Counted from the stretch's first letter, positions 9,641-19,630 are shown. The stretch: 64,000 bases of DNA from Shewanella benthica (GCA_023284085.1 JAKVHY010000006.1:1-64000); one strand, 5' to 3'. Numbers and translations are program-made. Notes: generated by a model not told the origin, from the sequence alone.

Positions 9641-11155
9641 ATGTGTGGTATCGTCGGAATAGTTGGCCGGTCATCGGTTAATCAGCCTATCTATGATGCA
9701 CTAACTGTGCTCCAGCATCGCGGACAAGATGCTGCTGGTATCGTGACTGTTGATGGGAGTGCGTTTAGATTACGTAAGGCCAATGGTCTGGTAAAAGACG
9801 TATTTGAAGTTAAACATATGCAACGCCTGCAAGGTAACATAGGTATCGGTCATGTCCGTTACCCAACCGCAGGCAGTTCGAGTGCATCTGAGGCGCAACC
9901 TTTCTACGTAAACTCTCCATTTGGTATTTCATTAGCCCATAACGGCAACTTGACCAATACCGTAGAGTTACACAAGCGTCTGCTCAAGCAGCGCCGTCAT
10001 GTGAACACCACATCTGACTCTGAAGTCTTGTTAAACCTGTTGGCCGATGAGCTTCAGCAGTGCACAAACGAGAATTTAAGCGCCGATGAAGTGTTCGATG
10101 CGGTTGCTAATGTGCACAGCTTGATTCGTGGTGCCTACGCCGTCGTTGCCTTGATCATAGGTCAAGGCATGGTCGCTTTTCGTGACCCATTCGGTATTCG
10201 TCCTCTGGTACTGGGTAAGCAAGAGACCGAGAACGGCGTCGAATATATGATTGCCTCCGAGAGTGTGGCGCTCGATGCGGTTGGCTTCAAACTGATGCGT
10301 GATATCGCGCCGGGCGAAGCCGTGTATATCACCCCAGATGGTGAGCTATACACACGTCAGTGCGCTAAAGACCCAGTTTACGCACCTTGTTTATTCGAAT
10401 TCGTTTACTTTGCACGTCCCGACTCAACCATAGATAAAGTTTCTGTCTACGGCAGCCGAGTGAACATGGGTGCTAAGCTAGGTGAGAAGATTAAGCGTGA
10501 ATGGGAAGATCATGATATAGATGTGATTATCCCTATTCCGGAAACGTCATGTGACACTGCGTTAGAGATAGCGCGTCACTTGGATCTTCCATATCGCCAA
10601 GGTTTCGTTAAAAACCGTTATATTGGCCGTACTTTTATCATGCCTGGTCAGCAGGAGCGTAAGAAGTCGGTACGTCGTAAACTCAATGCCATAGGTGTCG
10701 AGTTTAAGGGCAAGAATGTCCTGTTGGTCGATGACTCTGTGGTACGTGGTACGACTTCAGAGCAGATCATTCAGATGGCTCGTGAAGCCGGCGCTAACAA
10801 GGTGTATTTTGCCTCTGCAGCACCAGAAATACGCTTCCCTAACGTCTATGGTATCGATATGCCAACGGCGAGTGAGTTGATTGCTCATGGTCGTGATGTC
10901 GAAGAGATCAGTAAGATGATTGGTGCAGATGGCATGATCTTCCAGGACCTTGAAGATCTGGTTGATGCGGTTCGCATGGAAAACCCTGAGATTAAGCGTT
11001 TCGAGACCTCGGTATTCGATGGCAACTACATCACTAAGGATGTGGATCAGGCTTACCTGGATCACATCACTCAGTTACGTAATGATGATTCTAAAGCTAA
11101 TCGCAGCAAAGATATCGGCACTAACTTAGAGCTTCACAACGTTTGTCATCCATAA
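9641..11155 (+). CDS. purF: Amidophosphoribosyltransferase
   Basis: PurF makes 5-phosphoribosylamine from PRPP and glutamine, the first committed step of purine synthesis. The protein begins MCGIVGIVG, so the Ntn-type nucleophile Cys is exposed after Met removal. [11 protein letters not shown] follows, and the PRPP-binding loop [13 protein letters not shown] is near residues 359-371. Length is 504 residues (E. coli 505). It has a good ribosome site (GAGGAATC). No clear PurR operator was seen upstream. Two hairpins follow the stop. Confidence 0.95.
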   Translation: MCGIVGIVGRSSVNQPIYDALTVLQHRGQDAAGIVTVDGSAFRLRKANGLVKDVFEVKHMQRLQGNIGIGHVRYPTAGSSSASEAQPFYVNSPFGISLAHNGNLTNTVELHKRLLKQRRHVNTTSDSEVLLNLLADELQQCTNENLSADEVFDAVANVHSLIRGAYAVVALIIGQGMVAFRDPFGIRPLVLGKQETENGVEYMIASESVALDAVGFKLMRDIAPGEAVYITPDGELYTRQCAKDPVYAPCLFEFVYFARPDSTIDKVSVYGSRVNMGAKLGEKIKREWEDHDIDVIIPIPETSCDTALEIARHLDLPYRQGFVKNRYIGRTFIMPGQQERKKSVRRKLNAIGVEFKGKNVLLVDDSVVRGTTSEQIIQMAREAGANKVYFASAAPEIRFPNVYGIDMPTASELIAHGRDVEEISKMIGADGMIFQDLEDLVDAVRMENPEIKRFETSVFDGNYITKDVDQAYLDHITQLRNDDSKANRSKDIGTNLELHNVCHP

Positions 11156-11183
11156 ACACTCGCCTAACTGCGAGTGTCTTCTT
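11156..11183 (+). terminator. Hairpin directly after purF
   Basis: ACACTCGC-CTAACT-GCGAGTGT stem-loop followed by CTTCTT, starting at the base after the stop codon. Confidence 0.65.
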
Positions 11184-11206
11184 AGCGAAGGCAAGTTAAC
11201 GTGTAG

Positions 11207-11242
11207 AAAGCCGACATATCAACTTTGAGTGTCGGCTTTTTT
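11207..11242 (+). terminator. Second terminator after purF
   Basis: AAAGCCGACA and TGTCGGCTTT form a 10-bp stem with a 13-base loop, followed by further T residues. It lies just before the M14 peptidase gene, so that gene needs its own promoter or read-through. Confidence 0.75.
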
Positions 11243-11267
11243 ATTGTTCAAATTTTGGGGAATGAAG

Positions 11268-12188
11268 ATGGTACAGGAAAACAGATATCCAATCGGCATC
11301 ACGGGTCAGCAATGGGGCGAGGCAGAAAAGGCACTCTGGTTAACTAAACAGACGATTAAGCGCTCCTATCAAGCAGAGGTGGCCGCGAAAATTGCGCCAC
11401 TTGCTGAGCACTTTCAAGTCGACCAGTATGGCGCCTTGTCTTATAACACCAGTGAATACCCCTTGTTTGTGGTCAAGTCTCAGCAGTGGAGTGAAGATAA
11501 GCCGACTGTGTTAGTCACGGGCGGGGTTCACGGCTATGAAACCAGTGGTGTACAAGGTGCGATACGTTTCTTGGAAACCAAGGCCAAGGCGTATGAGGAT
11601 AGGTTTAATATCCTGGTTGCCCCATGTATCAGCCCCTGGGGATATGAAACCATCAACCGCTGGAATCCCAATGCGGTAGACCCTAATCGCTCATTCTATC
11701 GAGACAGTCCTGCAGAAGAGTCGGCGGCCTTGATGGCGTATATTGCAGATTTAGGTATCGATATCACCGTGCATATCGATCTACATGAAACCACAGATAC
11801 AGATAACTCAGCGTTCAGACCTGCCTTAGCGGCCAGAGATGCGGTGGAGCATACTAACTGGAATATCCCTGATGGTTTTTATCTGGTGGGGAACACTGAG
11901 CTGCCGGCCGAGGCGTTCCAAACTGCAATTATCGAGTCGGTGGAGAAGGTTACCCACATCGCCCCAGCCGATAATGCTGGTAAGCTTATCGGTGTCGTGC
12001 TGTCTCAGTTTGGCGTAATTAACTATGCTACTAAGGCTCTGGGACTGTGTATCGGCTTTAGTGACAGTATCTATGCCACCACGACAGAAGTGTACCCGGA
12101 TAGCCCTAAGGTCGATGATGAAAATTGTATTTTAGCGCAGGTAGCGGCAATCACAGGTGGATTAGATTATATCTTGCCACTTTCTTAA
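11268..12188 (+). CDS. M14-family zinc carboxypeptidase-like protein
   Basis: A 306-residue protein of the M14 / succinylglutamate desuccinylase fold. The HxxE zinc motif is in GGVHGYETSG (near residue 88) and the third ligand is in HIDLHET. NPNAVDPNRSF contains the substrate-binding Arg region typical of M14 peptidases. The substrate is not known. There is no signal peptide, so it is probably cytoplasmic. The frame opens at GTG 11229 inside the upstream terminator, but the ATG at 11268 lies six bases after GGGGA and is the better start. The last 75 bp are partly duplicated downstream (12231-12307). Confidence 0.8.
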   Translation: MVQENRYPIGITGQQWGEAEKALWLTKQTIKRSYQAEVAAKIAPLAEHFQVDQYGALSYNTSEYPLFVVKSQQWSEDKPTVLVTGGVHGYETSGVQGAIRFLETKAKAYEDRFNILVAPCISPWGYETINRWNPNAVDPNRSFYRDSPAEESAALMAYIADLGIDITVHIDLHETTDTDNSAFRPALAARDAVEHTNWNIPDGFYLVGNTELPAEAFQTAIIESVEKVTHIAPADNAGKLIGVVLSQFGVINYATKALGLCIGFSDSIYATTTEVYPDSPKVDDENCILAQVAAITGGLDYILPLS

Positions 12189-12307
12189 TCCTTAGCTCAC
12201 AGTAAGCTGTAGCCAGATAATCCTATGGCTGATGATGAAAATTGTATTTATGTACAGAAGGAGCGGCAATCACAGGTGGATTAGATTATATCTTGCCACT
12301 TTATTAA
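12114..12307 (+). repeat. Duplicated 3' end of the M14 peptidase gene
   Basis: The last 75 bp of the gene (12114-12188) recur at 12231-12307, after a 42-bp gap. The two are nearly identical (GATGATGAAAATTGTATT, then AGCGGCAATCACAGG through the stop) except for a short diverged patch in the middle. The second copy has no gene body in front of it. Confidence 0.9.
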
Positions 12308-12335
12308 ATAATTAATTTAATATTACCAACGCATT

Positions 12336-12374
12336 AGCGTTAACTCTCCGATGTGGAGTTAACGCTTTTTTTTT
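12336..12374. terminator. Strong bidirectional terminator
   Basis: AGCGTTAACTC and GAGTTAACGCT form an 11-bp stem with a 9-base loop, followed by nine T residues. It serves the M14 gene and perhaps the convergent membrane-protein gene. Confidence 0.85.
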
Positions 12375-12411
12375 CCGTTTTCCAAGCCATGTCTTAAGCT
12401 CGACCTGTATT

Positions 12412-12678
12412 TTACGCTAAGTGAACACACCAGACTAGCATCCAGATGGCGAAGAGTACGCTAGCCGCACGTTTACTCACAGTATGTCCCATGCTCAATC
12501 CTATGAGTGTGCCGATACAGGTTAAGACTATTTGCATGGTCACCAATAGCATCAATTCGAAGATTTTATTATCGGTTATCAGCGGGGTGATCAATAGGGC
12601 AACCGCGGTCACCATAAGGAAATGATACAGGAATAGTCTATCTAAGCCGCTGCCAGTTTCTGTGGTCGATGCAATCAT
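12412..12678 (-). CDS. Small membrane protein behind a Fur box, family not recognised
   Basis: An 88-residue protein with about three hydrophobic segments (FLMVTAVALLITPLI, LMLLVTMQIVLTCIGTLIGL, AASVLFAIWMLVWCVHLA). I do not recognise the family. The ATG at 12678 follows an AGG element. A Fur-like palindrome lies 42-60 bp upstream, in the region shared with the divergent topB gene. That position points to iron-dependent expression of this gene and suggests a small accessory membrane protein of iron handling; this is inference from the site alone. Confidence 0.65.
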   Translation of the reverse strand: MIASTTETGSGLDRLFLYHFLMVTAVALLITPLITDNKIFELMLLVTMQIVLTCIGTLIGLSMGHTVSKRAASVLFAIWMLVWCVHLA

Positions 12679-12719
12679 GAGGTACCTGCTTCAAAAGTTA
12701 GCTAGTCGCTAGATAATAC

Positions 12720-12738
12720 TTAAATGATAATCATTCTC
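12720..12738. promoter_or_regulatory. Fur-type box
   Basis: The segment around AATGATAATCATTCTC matches 15 of 19 positions of the classical Fur consensus. It is placed 42 bp upstream of the start of the 88-residue membrane protein and 113 bp upstream of topB. Confidence 0.7.
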
Positions 12739-12851
12739 AACTGAATTTACACAATAACAAGGTTTTGTTGGTTATCGCAAGCTGTGATTGCAGCTAGTGT
12801 CGCTTTAGGCTAAAGTTACTGGTAATTTGTACAGTAGTTTGAGTTCCAGTT

Positions 12852-14801
12852 ATGATTCTTTATATCGCAGAAAAACCTTCCCTCGGCCGAGCCATCGCCG
12901 ATGTGCTGCCTAAGCCCCATAAAAAGGGTGACGGTCATATCATGGCGGCGAACGGTGATTGTGTTTCCTGGTGTATCGGTCATCTGTTGGAGCAGGCCGA
13001 GCCCGATAGTTACGATGCCGCTTACAAGTCGTGGAAATTTGAACATCTGCCCATCATTCCCGAAAAGTGGAAGATGAAGCCCAAAACTAAGACCCGCAGT
13101 CAATTGACCGTGCTTAGGGGCTTAGTCAAAAAAGCCACTCAACTGGTTAACGCCGGCGATCCTGACAGGGAGGGCCAGCTGTTAGTCGACGAGGTGATCT
13201 CTCATCTTGGCGTCAAGGGCGATAAGCTTAACCAGACACAGCGTCTGCTGATCAGCGATCTCAACCCCCAAGCGGTGAAACGTGCACTGGGTCAGATGCG
13301 CAGTAACCGCGAATTTATTCCCCTGTCTACTTCTGCCTTAGCCCGTTCTCGTGCCGATTGGCTCTATGGTATGAACATGACCAGAGCCTACACTCTACAA
13401 GGGCGTAAGGTAGGTTATCAGGGCGTGTTATCAGTAGGGCGAGTGCAGACCCCCTTGCTAGGTTTAGTGGTTCGTCGGGATGAAGAGATAGCTAAGTTTG
13501 TTTCTAAGTCTTTCTATGAGGTTCTGGCCAAGCTGACGACAGAGAAAAATGAGGCGTTTACCGCCAAGTGGCAGCCCAGTGAAGCCTGCCAACCTTATAT
13601 GGATGAAGAAGGGAGAGTCTTGTCTAAAGGACTGGCACAGAATGTAGCCAGTCGTATCAGCGATAAACCCGCAGAAGTCACTCAGGTTATTGCCAAAGAT
13701 AAGCAGCAAAATGCGCCTCTACCTTATAGTCTGTCTTCGCTGCAGATCGATGCAGCCAAGCGATATGGTATGAGCGCCAAAGAGGTGCTCGACACCTGTC
13801 AGACGCTTTATGAGCGACACAAGTTGATCACTTATCCCAGATCCGACAGTCGTTACTTGCCGGCGGAGCAGTTTGCCCAAGCCCCTCAAGTCATAGATGC
13901 GGTGCTATCAGGAGCTGGTGAGCTAGTCGAAAAAAGTGATAAGCCAGATCCTAAGATAAAATCTAAGGCCTGGAACGACAGCAAGGTCGATGCTCACCAT
14001 GCCATCATACCCACAGAAAAAAGAGCCAATCTATCCAGTCTGAGCGCTCGGGAAAAACAGATTTACCTGCAAGTGGCGCGTCAATATCTTGCCCAGTTCT
14101 ATCCGCCTTACCTCTATAGCGAAACTGAAGTTCATGTGTTGATCGAGGGCGGTCACTTCAAGACCAAGGCAAAGCAGGAAAGGGCGCAGGGGTGGAAGCA
14201 GCTATTTGTGCGAAATAATTCTGGTAACGCAAATAGCGCGAGCACTGGCAAGGAAGACGATGATGAGTCACAGCAGAAGTTGCCAGCGCTGAAGAAGGGT
14301 CAGTCTTTGCATTCCGGGGCTGGCGAGCTCATCGAGAAACAGACCCAGCCACCAAAACATTTTACCGACGCCACTCTACTTGGTGCGATGACAGGGATTA
14401 ATCGCTATGTGACGGATCCCGAGATCCGCAAGATATTGAAAGATACAGATGGGCTGGGCACCGAAGCGACCCGAGCCGGTATCATAGAATTACTGTTTAA
14501 GCGCACCTTCCTTATCAGGCAGGGCAAAACCATTATCGCCACCGAGGTCGGCAGAGGGCTGATTAACAGCTTGCCTTTGAGTGCCACTACGCCGGATATG
14601 ACTGCGTTGTGGGAGAGTAATCTCGATGCCATCAGTCGCAAGGAAGCTAAGTATCAAAGTTTTATGACGCCTCTTATCGACTCGCTTAGCCACTTGATCA
14701 CTCAGGCTGGCTCGCAGCTGCCGACAGCCTTACAAGGGGTCAAAGCGCCTAAGAGCAGCTTTAAGAAGCGTCGCTACACGAAGAAGAAAGCCAAGAGTTA
14801 A
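12852..14801 (+). CDS. topB: DNA topoisomerase III
   Basis: A type IA topoisomerase that decatenates DNA through a 5'-phosphotyrosine link. The Toprim domain starts MILYIAEKPSLG, with the acidic triad element DPDREGQ near residue 103. The active-site Tyr is in LITYPRSDSRYLP at residue 328, the same number as in E. coli TopB. Length is 649 residues (E. coli 653), and it ends in a basic tail (KKRRYTKKKAKS) without an obvious zinc domain. It is monocistronic, with a strong hairpin following. Confidence 0.94.
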   Translation: MILYIAEKPSLGRAIADVLPKPHKKGDGHIMAANGDCVSWCIGHLLEQAEPDSYDAAYKSWKFEHLPIIPEKWKMKPKTKTRSQLTVLRGLVKKATQLVNAGDPDREGQLLVDEVISHLGVKGDKLNQTQRLLISDLNPQAVKRALGQMRSNREFIPLSTSALARSRADWLYGMNMTRAYTLQGRKVGYQGVLSVGRVQTPLLGLVVRRDEEIAKFVSKSFYEVLAKLTTEKNEAFTAKWQPSEACQPYMDEEGRVLSKGLAQNVASRISDKPAEVTQVIAKDKQQNAPLPYSLSSLQIDAAKRYGMSAKEVLDTCQTLYERHKLITYPRSDSRYLPAEQFAQAPQVIDAVLSGAGELVEKSDKPDPKIKSKAWNDSKVDAHHAIIPTEKRANLSSLSAREKQIYLQVARQYLAQFYPPYLYSETEVHVLIEGGHFKTKAKQERAQGWKQLFVRNNSGNANSASTGKEDDDESQQKLPALKKGQSLHSGAGELIEKQTQPPKHFTDATLLGAMTGINRYVTDPEIRKILKDTDGLGTEATRAGIIELLFKRTFLIRQGKTIIATEVGRGLINSLPLSATTPDMTALWESNLDAISRKEAKYQSFMTPLIDSLSHLITQAGSQLPTALQGVKAPKSSFKKRRYTKKKAKS

Positions 14802-14861
14802 TCATAGGTCTGATTGGGATGAGCCGTGAGGCGGCTTGTTGCGGGAATTCATATCGATAGG

Positions 14862-14896
14862 TAACAAAGGGAGAGAATGATTCTCTCCCTTTGTTA
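14862..14896. terminator. Bidirectional terminator between topB and the chemoreceptor
   Basis: A 16-bp perfect stem (TAACAAAGGGAGAGAA and its complement) with loop TGA, between two convergent genes. Confidence 0.85.
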
Positions 14897-14926
14897 TGGC
14901 TTGTTATACCAATTGGTATTAATCAA

Positions 14927-16798
14927 TTACAGGATGAAGGTGGATACCTGAGAGCTGAGATCGTTGGCACGATCTTTCAGTTTCTTGGCTTGTGATAAGT
15001 CAGCCATCGCCGCTACGGTTATCTCATCGGTGACATCTTTAATCGCGACGGTATTTTGGGTGATTTCACCCGTCACTTGGGTCTGCTCTTCGGCTGCGGT
15101 AGCAATTTGCCCCGCCATATCTGAAATGGCATTGACCGCTTGCGTGATCTCCTCGAGGGCATTGGCCGCCGCATTGACATCTGACACACTGTTACTGGCC
15201 AGCTCTTGACTAGTCTGCATCAAGTTAACAGCTTTCTCTGTCGTGTGGCGTAACGTCTCAATCGTGGTGTAGATCTCTTGGGTTGAGTCTTGCGTGCGAC
15301 GAGATAAAACCCGTACTTCATCTGCGACCACGGCAAAGCCACGACCTTGTTCGCCCGCACGGGCCGCTTCGATAGCGGCATTGAGTGCGAGTAAGTTTGT
15401 TTGCTCGGCAATGCCTTGAATTGTCGTGAGAATACTCGAGATAGATTGAGCATGACGACTCAGCTCGCCGATGACATCGGTAGCTTGCTCGACTTCATTG
15501 GCTAAAGACTTGATGGTGGTGCGAGTCTTATCTACCAGATTTTTACCTTCTTCGCTGCTGGTTGCCGACTGTTGTGCGGCGGTCGCGGTATTCTCAGCGT
15601 TGGCGGCAATTTCATTCGTGGCACTGGCCATTTCTGTAACGGCAGTGGCCACCATATCCACCTCTTGTTGTTGACGTTGCAGCTCGGCAACAGCCGTTTG
15701 GTTGGTGGCTAAACTTTGCTCTGCATCGGCATCGAGTTCGCTGGCTAATTGACGGATATGACTGATGAGCTGATGTTGACTGCCGACAAAACGGTTAAAG
15801 CTATCGGCAAGTACACCGACCTCATCTTGGGTATCGACTTCGATGCGCTGAGTTAAGTCGCCATTACCATCGGCGATTTTAGCCAGTGCTACAGAGACTC
15901 GGTTTAAAGGTCCCAGTAACATGCTAAGTAACCATGAGATGGCTATCACGCTCAAAAATAACACTAAGGCCGATAAGCCAAGTTGGGTGAGCAACAGAGC
16001 TGATAGCGGAGCTTCTAAGGTTGCCTTATCTAGTATGAAGATTAATTCCCAATCCGTGTTTGGAATTTCTTCCGCCCAAACCAGCTTCTCTTTACCTTCA
16101 CTCTCAAAATATACCGGTAGCAGTGTGCCTGTTTTGCGGCTTAATTCTGCCAAACCACGGTAGAGTTCACTGTCAATATCCCCTATGGGTCGCATTGTTT
16201 TGCTCGGGTCTTTGTACGCGATCACAGTGCCGTCTCTATGCATCATGATGGCGTAGCCATTTGCCGGTAATTTCATTCTGTTGACACTATCGACTAGACT
16301 GTCGATGGATAAGTCGCCACCCACAACACCTTGTAAAGTGGGTTGAGCCATGGTGACAACCAGAATATTGTAGGCTACATCGACATAAGGTTTAGTCAGA
16401 ATCGGACCACGTTCGCGCATGGCTTGTTGGTACCAAGGACGGCTACGGGGATCATAGCCGGTACGGTCGATGCTGGGATCTGAGTCCTGCATCTGTCCTG
16501 TATTAGCGCCAAAATAGGTTAGTTCAAAACCTCCGGAATCTTGTGCCTGTTGTAGAGCTCTGAGAGGATCGCCTGCTAACTTGGTCGCGACGGCCGCTAT
16601 GGCACTTTGTCGATCCGCTAACCACTCTTGGATCCTTTGGGCTTGTTGATCACCCAAGCGCTGAACTTGCTCAATGCTGCCTTGCATTAAAAGAGATTTT
16701 TGGCTGGAATAACTTTGCCAGGAGAGCAAACCTATGACGAGTGAAAGTGCGATTACGACGGAAATAAGTATTTTTTTCTTAAGCGAGTATGAGTTCAT
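14927..16798 (-). CDS. Methyl-accepting chemotaxis protein with dCache sensor
   Basis: A 623-residue chemoreceptor. Transmembrane helix 1 is at residues about 9-28, with a periplasmic double-Cache domain at about 35-270. Transmembrane helix 2 is at about 276-298, then HAMP and a cytoplasmic signalling domain with the hairpin tip [20 protein letters not shown]. The sensor contains YDPRSRPWY followed 15 residues later by a Tyr and then GGDLSID. This agrees in order and nearly in spacing with the published amino-acid-binding dCache_1 motif (Y, R, W, Y, Y, D). It probably senses an amino acid in the periplasm and feeds CheA. It stands alone, not in a che cluster. Confidence 0.92.
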   Translation of the reverse strand: MNSYSLKKKILISVVIALSLVIGLLSWQSYSSQKSLLMQGSIEQVQRLGDQQAQRIQEWLADRQSAIAAVATKLAGDPLRALQQAQDSGGFELTYFGANTGQMQDSDPSIDRTGYDPRSRPWYQQAMRERGPILTKPYVDVAYNILVVTMAQPTLQGVVGGDLSIDSLVDSVNRMKLPANGYAIMMHRDGTVIAYKDPSKTMRPIGDIDSELYRGLAELSRKTGTLLPVYFESEGKEKLVWAEEIPNTDWELIFILDKATLEAPLSALLLTQLGLSALVLFLSVIAISWLLSMLLGPLNRVSVALAKIADGNGDLTQRIEVDTQDEVGVLADSFNRFVGSQHQLISHIRQLASELDADAEQSLATNQTAVAELQRQQQEVDMVATAVTEMASATNEIAANAENTATAAQQSATSSEEGKNLVDKTRTTIKSLANEVEQATDVIGELSRHAQSISSILTTIQGIAEQTNLLALNAAIEAARAGEQGRGFAVVADEVRVLSRRTQDSTQEIYTTIETLRHTTEKAVNLMQTSQELASNSVSDVNAAANALEEITQAVNAISDMAGQIATAAEEQTQVTGEITQNTVAIKDVTDEITVAAMADLSQAKKLKDRANDLSSQVSTFIL

Positions 16799-17060
16799 TT
16801 GGGATCTAATTATGCAAAGTAATGAAAATAGTGGAGATTCTGAGTGAGCAGATGATATTTGATAAGCCTTAATTTCAGGTTTAGATTCTAGCTAAAAATG
16901 AGCTGTTTACCCTATAGTTAATTAAATAAACAAGGCGGTCGTTCGGTTTTACATCTAAAGATGCTAATTTTCGCTATTATGAGCAAATACGCCTTTAAGA
17001 TAAAGTGCTTAGTTAAGTATTATTTACAATTAACATACGAGTACATTGGGAATGTCTATT

Positions 17061-17636
17061 ATGAAACCTATCATGATTGTTGAACCTAAGCTTGAGTGGC
17101 CAAATGAGTTTGATGCAGTTGCACAAAGGATCCGCGCCTTTGTCGGTGCAGATGTGCAAAGAATTGATCACATAGGCTCGACCTCGATAGCTGGCTTAGC
17201 TGCCAAAGATATTATCGATATTCAGATAACGGTAAAAAATATTGACTGTGATACCTGTATCGCCGGGTTGAAGAGGGCGGGATTTATTCATAGGCAAAAC
17301 GTAACCTGTGATTCTCTTGTCGGGACTGACGCTGATTCTAAAGAGCTAGGTAAACATTACTTTCGAGAGCCCATGGGCGAAAGGTCTGTGCATATCCACA
17401 TTCGAGAGCAGGGTCGATTGAACCAAGAGTATCCTTTAGTTTTTCGTGATTACTTACGTGCTGATGCCGTGACTCGAGAAGCTTATGCCGTCGTAAAAAA
17501 GGCGCTAGCAAATCGGTTTAGCTATGATACCGAGGCTTACTACCAGATAAAGGACCCTTTCATGGACTCGATTTATCAAGCTGCAAAAATGTGGGCGCAA
17601 CTTAACAGTTGGCGGCCTGATGATCATTATAAGTAA
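17061..17636 (+). CDS. GrpB family protein (UPF0157)
   Basis: A 191-residue member of the GrpB / UPF0157 family, a nucleotidyltransferase-like fold also found fused to CoaE. The motif HIGSTSIAGLAAKDIIDIQI holds the GS and paired-acid pattern of that fold (near residues 36-55). Function is not established. The frame opens at TTG 17046 with further ATGs at 17052 and 17061; the last is best placed behind GGGAA. It converges with the LysR gene. Confidence 0.85.
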   Translation: MKPIMIVEPKLEWPNEFDAVAQRIRAFVGADVQRIDHIGSTSIAGLAAKDIIDIQITVKNIDCDTCIAGLKRAGFIHRQNVTCDSLVGTDADSKELGKHYFREPMGERSVHIHIREQGRLNQEYPLVFRDYLRADAVTREAYAVVKKALANRFSYDTEAYYQIKDPFMDSIYQAAKMWAQLNSWRPDDHYK

Positions 17637-17659
17637 GCCCTGAATATCCATCATTGTGT

Positions 17660-18568
17660 TCATTTATTCTTATTTTCTGATTGTGTAATTAGCAGGTTTA
17701 ATCGAGCGGTCAATGTGTGATAACGGGCGGGGAGTTGACGATTTCGCTTCTGTACCAGATAAAGCACCTCAGTGACGGCCTGTTTGGGCTTATGAATAAC
17801 TAAACGCTCATTATGAGAGAAGTTATCCAATGCACTCTTTGGTAATACGGTAAAGCCTATGCCTTGGGATATGGGCAGCAAGATCTGACTGAGTTGATTG
17901 ACATAGCTGGCGGTGTCGAGAGTCTCAATATTGAGCTGAGCAAGCTCAGGTTCGCCGCAGAGATCGAAATAGAGAGACAGATAGTAGTCTGCGTCAGGGT
18001 GTTTCACCATGCCGCAGCGTTTGAGCACGTCTGCTGTGATGGGCTGGTCTTGATACTGCTTAGGCAAAATCAGACATAGGGGCTCACAGCCTAAGGGTTC
18101 TGAGCTAAATAGACTGGGACTAGGTAGGTGAGTCACCACTCCTATATCGATTGATCCAGCTTGAATATCATCGAGTATCTTATAATTGGGCGCGGCTTCA
18201 AGGTGTATGATTAGCCCAGGGTGTTGTGCCTGTAACGTAAGTAATTCAGGGTAAATGAGCAAGGCTAATGCTCCCGAGCAAGAGAGCTGGCATAAACCTG
18301 AATAGGGATCATCAAAACTCAGGTTTTCAAGTAATTCAGTTTCGTTTCTCGCTAGCTGCAATGCAAAATCATAGACCTGTCGACCTTGCTCGGTGATCTC
18401 AAAACTTTTGTTTTCACGCGTTATCAGAGAATGACCACAGGCCAGCTCTAATTTTTTAATCTGCTGACTGACTCCAGGCTGTGTCATATAAAGCTTGTCG
18501 GCAGTGTGAGTGAAGTGTCCAACCTCGATCAAGGTCTTAAAGGTGTGCAGCCAAGTAGGGTTCAGCAT
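17660..18568 (-). CDS. LysR-family transcriptional regulator
   Basis: A 302-residue LysR-type regulator. The winged helix-turn-helix lies at residues 1-60 (FTHTADKLYMTQPGVSQQIKKLE) and the periplasmic-binding-protein-like effector domain from about 90. It is divergent from the VOC gene at 18722, the classic layout for a LysR regulator and its target. The shared promoter region holds two direct copies of TGATAACGAAAA. Inducer unknown. Confidence 0.9.
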   Translation of the reverse strand: MLNPTWLHTFKTLIEVGHFTHTADKLYMTQPGVSQQIKKLELACGHSLITRENKSFEITEQGRQVYDFALQLARNETELLENLSFDDPYSGLCQLSCSGALALLIYPELLTLQAQHPGLIIHLEAAPNYKILDDIQAGSIDIGVVTHLPSPSLFSSEPLGCEPLCLILPKQYQDQPITADVLKRCGMVKHPDADYYLSLYFDLCGEPELAQLNIETLDTASYVNQLSQILLPISQGIGFTVLPKSALDNFSHNERLVIHKPKQAVTEVLYLVQKRNRQLPARYHTLTARLNLLITQSENKNK

Positions 18569-18590
18569 CAGTCAGCTCAATATGTTTATG

Positions 18591-18617
18591 TGATAACGAA
18601 AACTATGATAACGAAAA
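18591..18617. promoter_or_regulatory. Direct repeats in the LysR/VOC divergent promoter
   Basis: TGATAACGAAAA occurs at 18591-18602 and 18606-18617, a 15-bp period, between the two divergent starts. It is a candidate regulator-binding region. Confidence 0.4.
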
Positions 18618-18721
18618 ATTATTATAATGAGAAACATTGATAATTTTTAATTCTTATTTAGCTTGAGTATATTGACCTCATCGAAAGCAAGCCCCTTTCA
18701 ACATTGATTAACGAGGTCACT

Positions 18722-19306
18722 ATGTCTACTCATAAAGTCACTAACACGAGTGTAAGCAATACTAATGTAAGTAACGACAACACAGCCCCAGCACAACAGC
18801 CGGCCATGCCTTACCCAAGAACGTTTTCCCATATCGGTATCTCAGTCCCAGATTTAGACGCGGCGGTGAAGTTTTATACCGAGGTCTTAGGTTGGTATGT
18901 GATCATGCAGCCATCGGAAGTCATCGAAGATGACAGCGCCATAGGTGAGATGTGCACCGATGTCTTTGGCGCGGGGTGGGAGCGTTTTCGTATCGCCCAC
19001 CTATCGACTGGCGACCGTATCGGAGTCGAGTTGTTTGAATTTAAGAATCAAGAAAACCCGGAAGATAACTTCGAATACTGGAAGACCGGCATCTTTCACT
19101 TCTGTGTTCAGGATCCGAATGTCGAAGAGTTAGCCGAGAAGATCGTTGCCGCAGGCGGTAAGAAACGCATGAAGGCGCCACGTTACTACTACCCTGGAGA
19201 GAAGCCTTATCGCATGATCTACATGGAAGACCCATTCGGTAATATCCTAGAGATCTATAGCCATAGCTACGAGCTACACTATGCCAGCGGTGCATATAGC
19301 GGCTAA
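18722..19306 (+). CDS. VOC-superfamily (glyoxalase/extradiol dioxygenase fold) protein
   Basis: A 194-residue vicinal-oxygen-chelate protein. After an Asn/Thr-rich N-terminus, the two beta-alpha-beta-beta-beta modules start at FSHIGISVPDLDAAVKFY. The four expected metal ligands are visible: His in FSHIG, Glu in GVELFEF, His in FHFCVQD and Glu in GNILEIYSHS. That argues for a working metalloenzyme (lyase, isomerase or dioxygenase); the substrate cannot be told from the sequence. The ATG at 18722 lies behind GAGGT; an upstream TTG at 18704 is less likely. It is probably controlled by the divergent LysR regulator. Confidence 0.87.
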   Translation: MSTHKVTNTSVSNTNVSNDNTAPAQQPAMPYPRTFSHIGISVPDLDAAVKFYTEVLGWYVIMQPSEVIEDDSAIGEMCTDVFGAGWERFRIAHLSTGDRIGVELFEFKNQENPEDNFEYWKTGIFHFCVQDPNVEELAEKIVAAGGKKRMKAPRYYYPGEKPYRMIYMEDPFGNILEIYSHSYELHYASGAYSG

Positions 19307-19336
19307 GCAATAGTGGCTTAGATAGAGGTGCCATGG

Positions 19337-19364
19337 ACCCGATAATATCTTATCGGGTTATTTC
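19337..19364 (+). terminator. Terminator after the VOC gene
   Basis: ACCCGATAA-TATC-TTATCGGGT stem-loop followed by TATTT. It overlaps the 3' end of the convergent DUF4250 gene. Confidence 0.75.
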
Positions 19365-19552
19365 ATCTCTCGGTATTGATTACTGACTGAGTCGTAAGTA
19401 TAGCCCGCATCCTTGAGTTTCTTCTCAAGCTGATCACCGGGAATATCCAGATCATAAAAAAGAGCCTGCTTATCTTCACAGGTGAGACGCAAGTGCTCAT
19501 TGACTATGCCGATTAAGATATCACTGCTTAAGTCTGCTAAATGGTAATCCAT
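19358..19552 (-). CDS. DUF4250 domain protein
   Basis: A 64-residue acidic cytoplasmic protein matching the short DUF4250 family: an ILIGIVNEHLR start, a middle LFYDLDIPGDQLEKKL, and an end GYTYDSVSNQYR. The family has no assigned function. It is convergent with the VOC gene. Confidence 0.7.
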   Translation of the reverse strand: MDYHLADLSSDILIGIVNEHLRLTCEDKQALFYDLDIPGDQLEKKLKDAGYTYDSVSNQYREMK

Positions 19553-19630
19553 CGCTCTTCATCCCGTTAGTATGTGACCTTTCCTCTTTAGGTTTAGCCT
19601 AGTTAAGCGTGTCATGCCATTCACCGTTTC

